Positions 62,885-64,000 of a stretch of DNA of 64,000 nt are shown here, piece after piece. Numbering within the stretch: the stretch's first letter is position 1; each line of letters starts with the position of its first letter. Made by a program: the position numbers and the translations under genes. Source of the DNA: Arenibacter palladensis (GTDB lineage Bacteria > Bacteroidota > Bacteroidia > Flavobacteriales > Flavobacteriaceae); NCBI RefSeq assembly GCF_900129275.1, contig NZ_FQUX01000005.1:62001-126000 (forward strand), read 5' to 3'. Below the pieces are notes generated by a model. The model saw only the letters and a program-made list of their open reading frames with translations, did not search any database and was not told where the DNA came from.

Positions 62885-64000
62885 TTTTCAGTTTTTGCAG
62901 TAGATTTTGTAGGTTGGTAATAATTGGGCGGAAAACCATTGACCTGTCGCCAAAGTTCAAACCAAATGGGTACATCATCCAATAGGGCAAAAGTATTGGC
63001 CCCCGAGCCTACCCTTATTTGGGTTGGCCACGGTTCATCATCCGGATCTGGGGCCAACAACACTCTATATTTTCCATTTTCACTTATAAAGGTTTCAACC
63101 GCTACTACCTTACCGCCATAGGTACCATAGGATATATTGGGCCAACCACTGAAAACTATAGCAGGCCAACCATCAAATTGAATCCTAACCTTCTCCCCAA
63201 TATGAATTAAGGGCAAGTCCAATGGTTCCAAAAACGTTTCTACGGCCATGTCATATTCCGCCGGCATTATCCCTACAAGACGGTCCCCCTCTTTAAAAGT
63301 TTCCCCTATTCCCCCTTGCAAGGCCTTGTTTATATAACCACTTTGTGGAGCACGTATATAATACATTGCATTGCGCATCTCGTAATTAGTGTATGCATTT
63401 TCGAGCTTGGTTACCTGCGCCTCGGAATCGTATTGACTTGATTGGGCGGTAAACATATCGCTCTGCGCCTTGGAGATCTTATCCGTATACTCGGCCTGGA
63501 TACGGTTGATCTCCATTTCAGCATTTAAAACGTCATTCTTGGCAACCAATAATTTATTTTGCTGCGATATTAATTTAGCCTGGGTTTCTTGTAGCTTTAA
63601 GCGCTTTTCCTCCAAATCGGTCACTGCTTTTAGACCTTCCTTCTGTAATTGCTCCGTACGGTTATACTGTCTTTCGGCAATACTGATATTGGTTTTCGCA
63701 GCTTCCAGGTCTATACTATCGCTCTGTACTTTTAGATGGGATTGCATTAATTTATTCTTGGCCTGTTCCAATTTTAATTTCCGTTCCTTTCCCAAGGCGG
63801 AAATCTGATTGCCCAATGCATTTACCTTGCCCTCGTAAGACCCTACAGCCATAGACTTTGCATTAATTTGCTGCCTAGTCCGCTCTACCAATTTTGGATC
63901 GAAATATTCGTCCTTTACCTCGGAAATAAACAAAATTGTATCCCCCTTTTCAACAAAATCCCCTTCCTGTACGTACCACTTTTCTATTCTTCCGGGAATT
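62881..64000 (-). CDS. HlyD family periplasmic adaptor (partial)
   Basis: The 3' part of a membrane-fusion protein of the HlyD family. The frame stays open to the right edge, with the sequence GRIEKWYVQEGDFVEKGDTILF typical of the lipoyl-like domain, so the start lies outside the window. A long coiled-coil hairpin (about 60-180 of the visible part) is followed by the beta-barrel part (YIRAPQSGYINKALQGGIGETFKEGD). It is upstream of the TolC gene and overlaps it by 4 bp. An ABC transporter is expected next. Confidence 0.9.
   Translation of the reverse strand, partial: IPGRIEKWYVQEGDFVEKGDTILFISEVKDEYFDPKLVERTRQQINAKSMAVGSYEGKVNALGNQISALGKERKLKLEQAKNKLMQSHLKVQSDSIDLEAAKTNISIAERQYNRTEQLQKEGLKAVTDLEEKRLKLQETQAKLISQQNKLLVAKNDVLNAEMEINRIQAEYTDKISKAQSDMFTAQSSQYDSEAQVTKLENAYTNYEMRNAMYYIRAPQSGYINKALQGGIGETFKEGDRLVGIMPAEYDMAVETFLEPLDLPLIHIGEKVRIQFDGWPAIVFSGWPNISYGTYGGKVVAVETFISENGKYRVLLAPDPDDEPWPTQIRVGSGANTFALLDDVPIWFELWRQVNGFPPNYYQPTKSTAKTEK

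Noticed and set aside
1-64000. CRISPR arrays, rRNA operons, insertion sequences or prophage
   Set aside because: I looked for repeat-spacer arrays, transposase motifs and phage structural genes and found none.

Overview
The window looks like a chromosome segment of a marine-type member of the Flavobacteriaceae (Bacteroidota). The support is a low-GC sequence, lipoproteins with short LxxC-type lipoboxes, TANNTTTG -7 promoter boxes instead of sigma70 boxes, few Shine-Dalgarno sites, paired ExbD genes, a DUF2723 protein, PorT-like beta-barrels, and a flavobacterial-style order of housekeeping genes. I cannot assign a genus from sequence alone. I see no rRNA operon, insertion sequence, prophage or CRISPR array.

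Regions. (1) 1-10.5 kb: tRNA-Gln, a large DUF2723 membrane protein, a cysteine-less thioredoxin-fold protein, a membrane phosphoesterase, CutC, a Tat-exported glycosylasparaginase and DNA polymerase I. (2) 11-24.5 kb: core translation and growth genes, namely rplM-rpsI, rpsB (with a helix-hairpin-helix tail) and tsf, a peptidase of family M61, pyrH-frr, an RND/MMPL exporter, asnS, rpoN and a divergent PAP2-like membrane protein. (3) 24.5-30 kb: a PorT-like barrel, the ExbB/ExbD/ExbD energising complex with an extra small membrane protein, tRNA-Ser, L-asparaginase, TatD and a retropepsin-like protease. (4) 30-36 kb: the 2-oxoglutarate dehydrogenase pair sucA-sucB and small envelope proteins. 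(5) 36-41.5 kb: envelope sugar genes (galE, a DegT/DnrJ aminotransferase, waaA), a lipoprotein and a sugar transporter. (6) 41.5-47 kb: a DUF1501 protein with a membrane-anchored PSCyt/DUF1549/DUF1553 multidomain protein, plus tiny membrane proteins. (7) 47-61 kb: an accessory, signalling-rich region. (8) 61.5-64 kb: a TolC/HlyD exporter operon cut by the right edge.

The most unusual part is 48-56.4 kb. Two large regulators share a TolB/FlgO-like domain, TPR repeats and a C-terminal AraC-type DNA-binding domain with nearly the same second recognition helix. One of them also has an N-terminal class III nucleotide cyclase domain, and the other lacks it. A separate membrane-bound class III cyclase lies between them. 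Both cyclases carry Gln where canonical adenylyl cyclases have the adenine-selecting Lys. A 9-bp motif, GTTCCGATT, occurs in three intergenic regions of this stretch: as an inverted repeat upstream of an oxidoreductase, singly upstream of a leucine-rich-repeat lipoprotein, and as a tandem pair 20 bp apart upstream of a CPBP membrane protease gene and the second regulator. I infer a local regulon in which these regulators read this operator, possibly linked to cyclic-nucleotide or TPR-mediated sensing. This is a hypothesis from sequence only.

Other points worth attention are structured leaders in front of rpsB and tsf, a beta-sandwich inserted in the DUF1553 region, a Vat-type acetyltransferase homologue, and the DUF2723 protein as a candidate protein O-mannosyltransferase.
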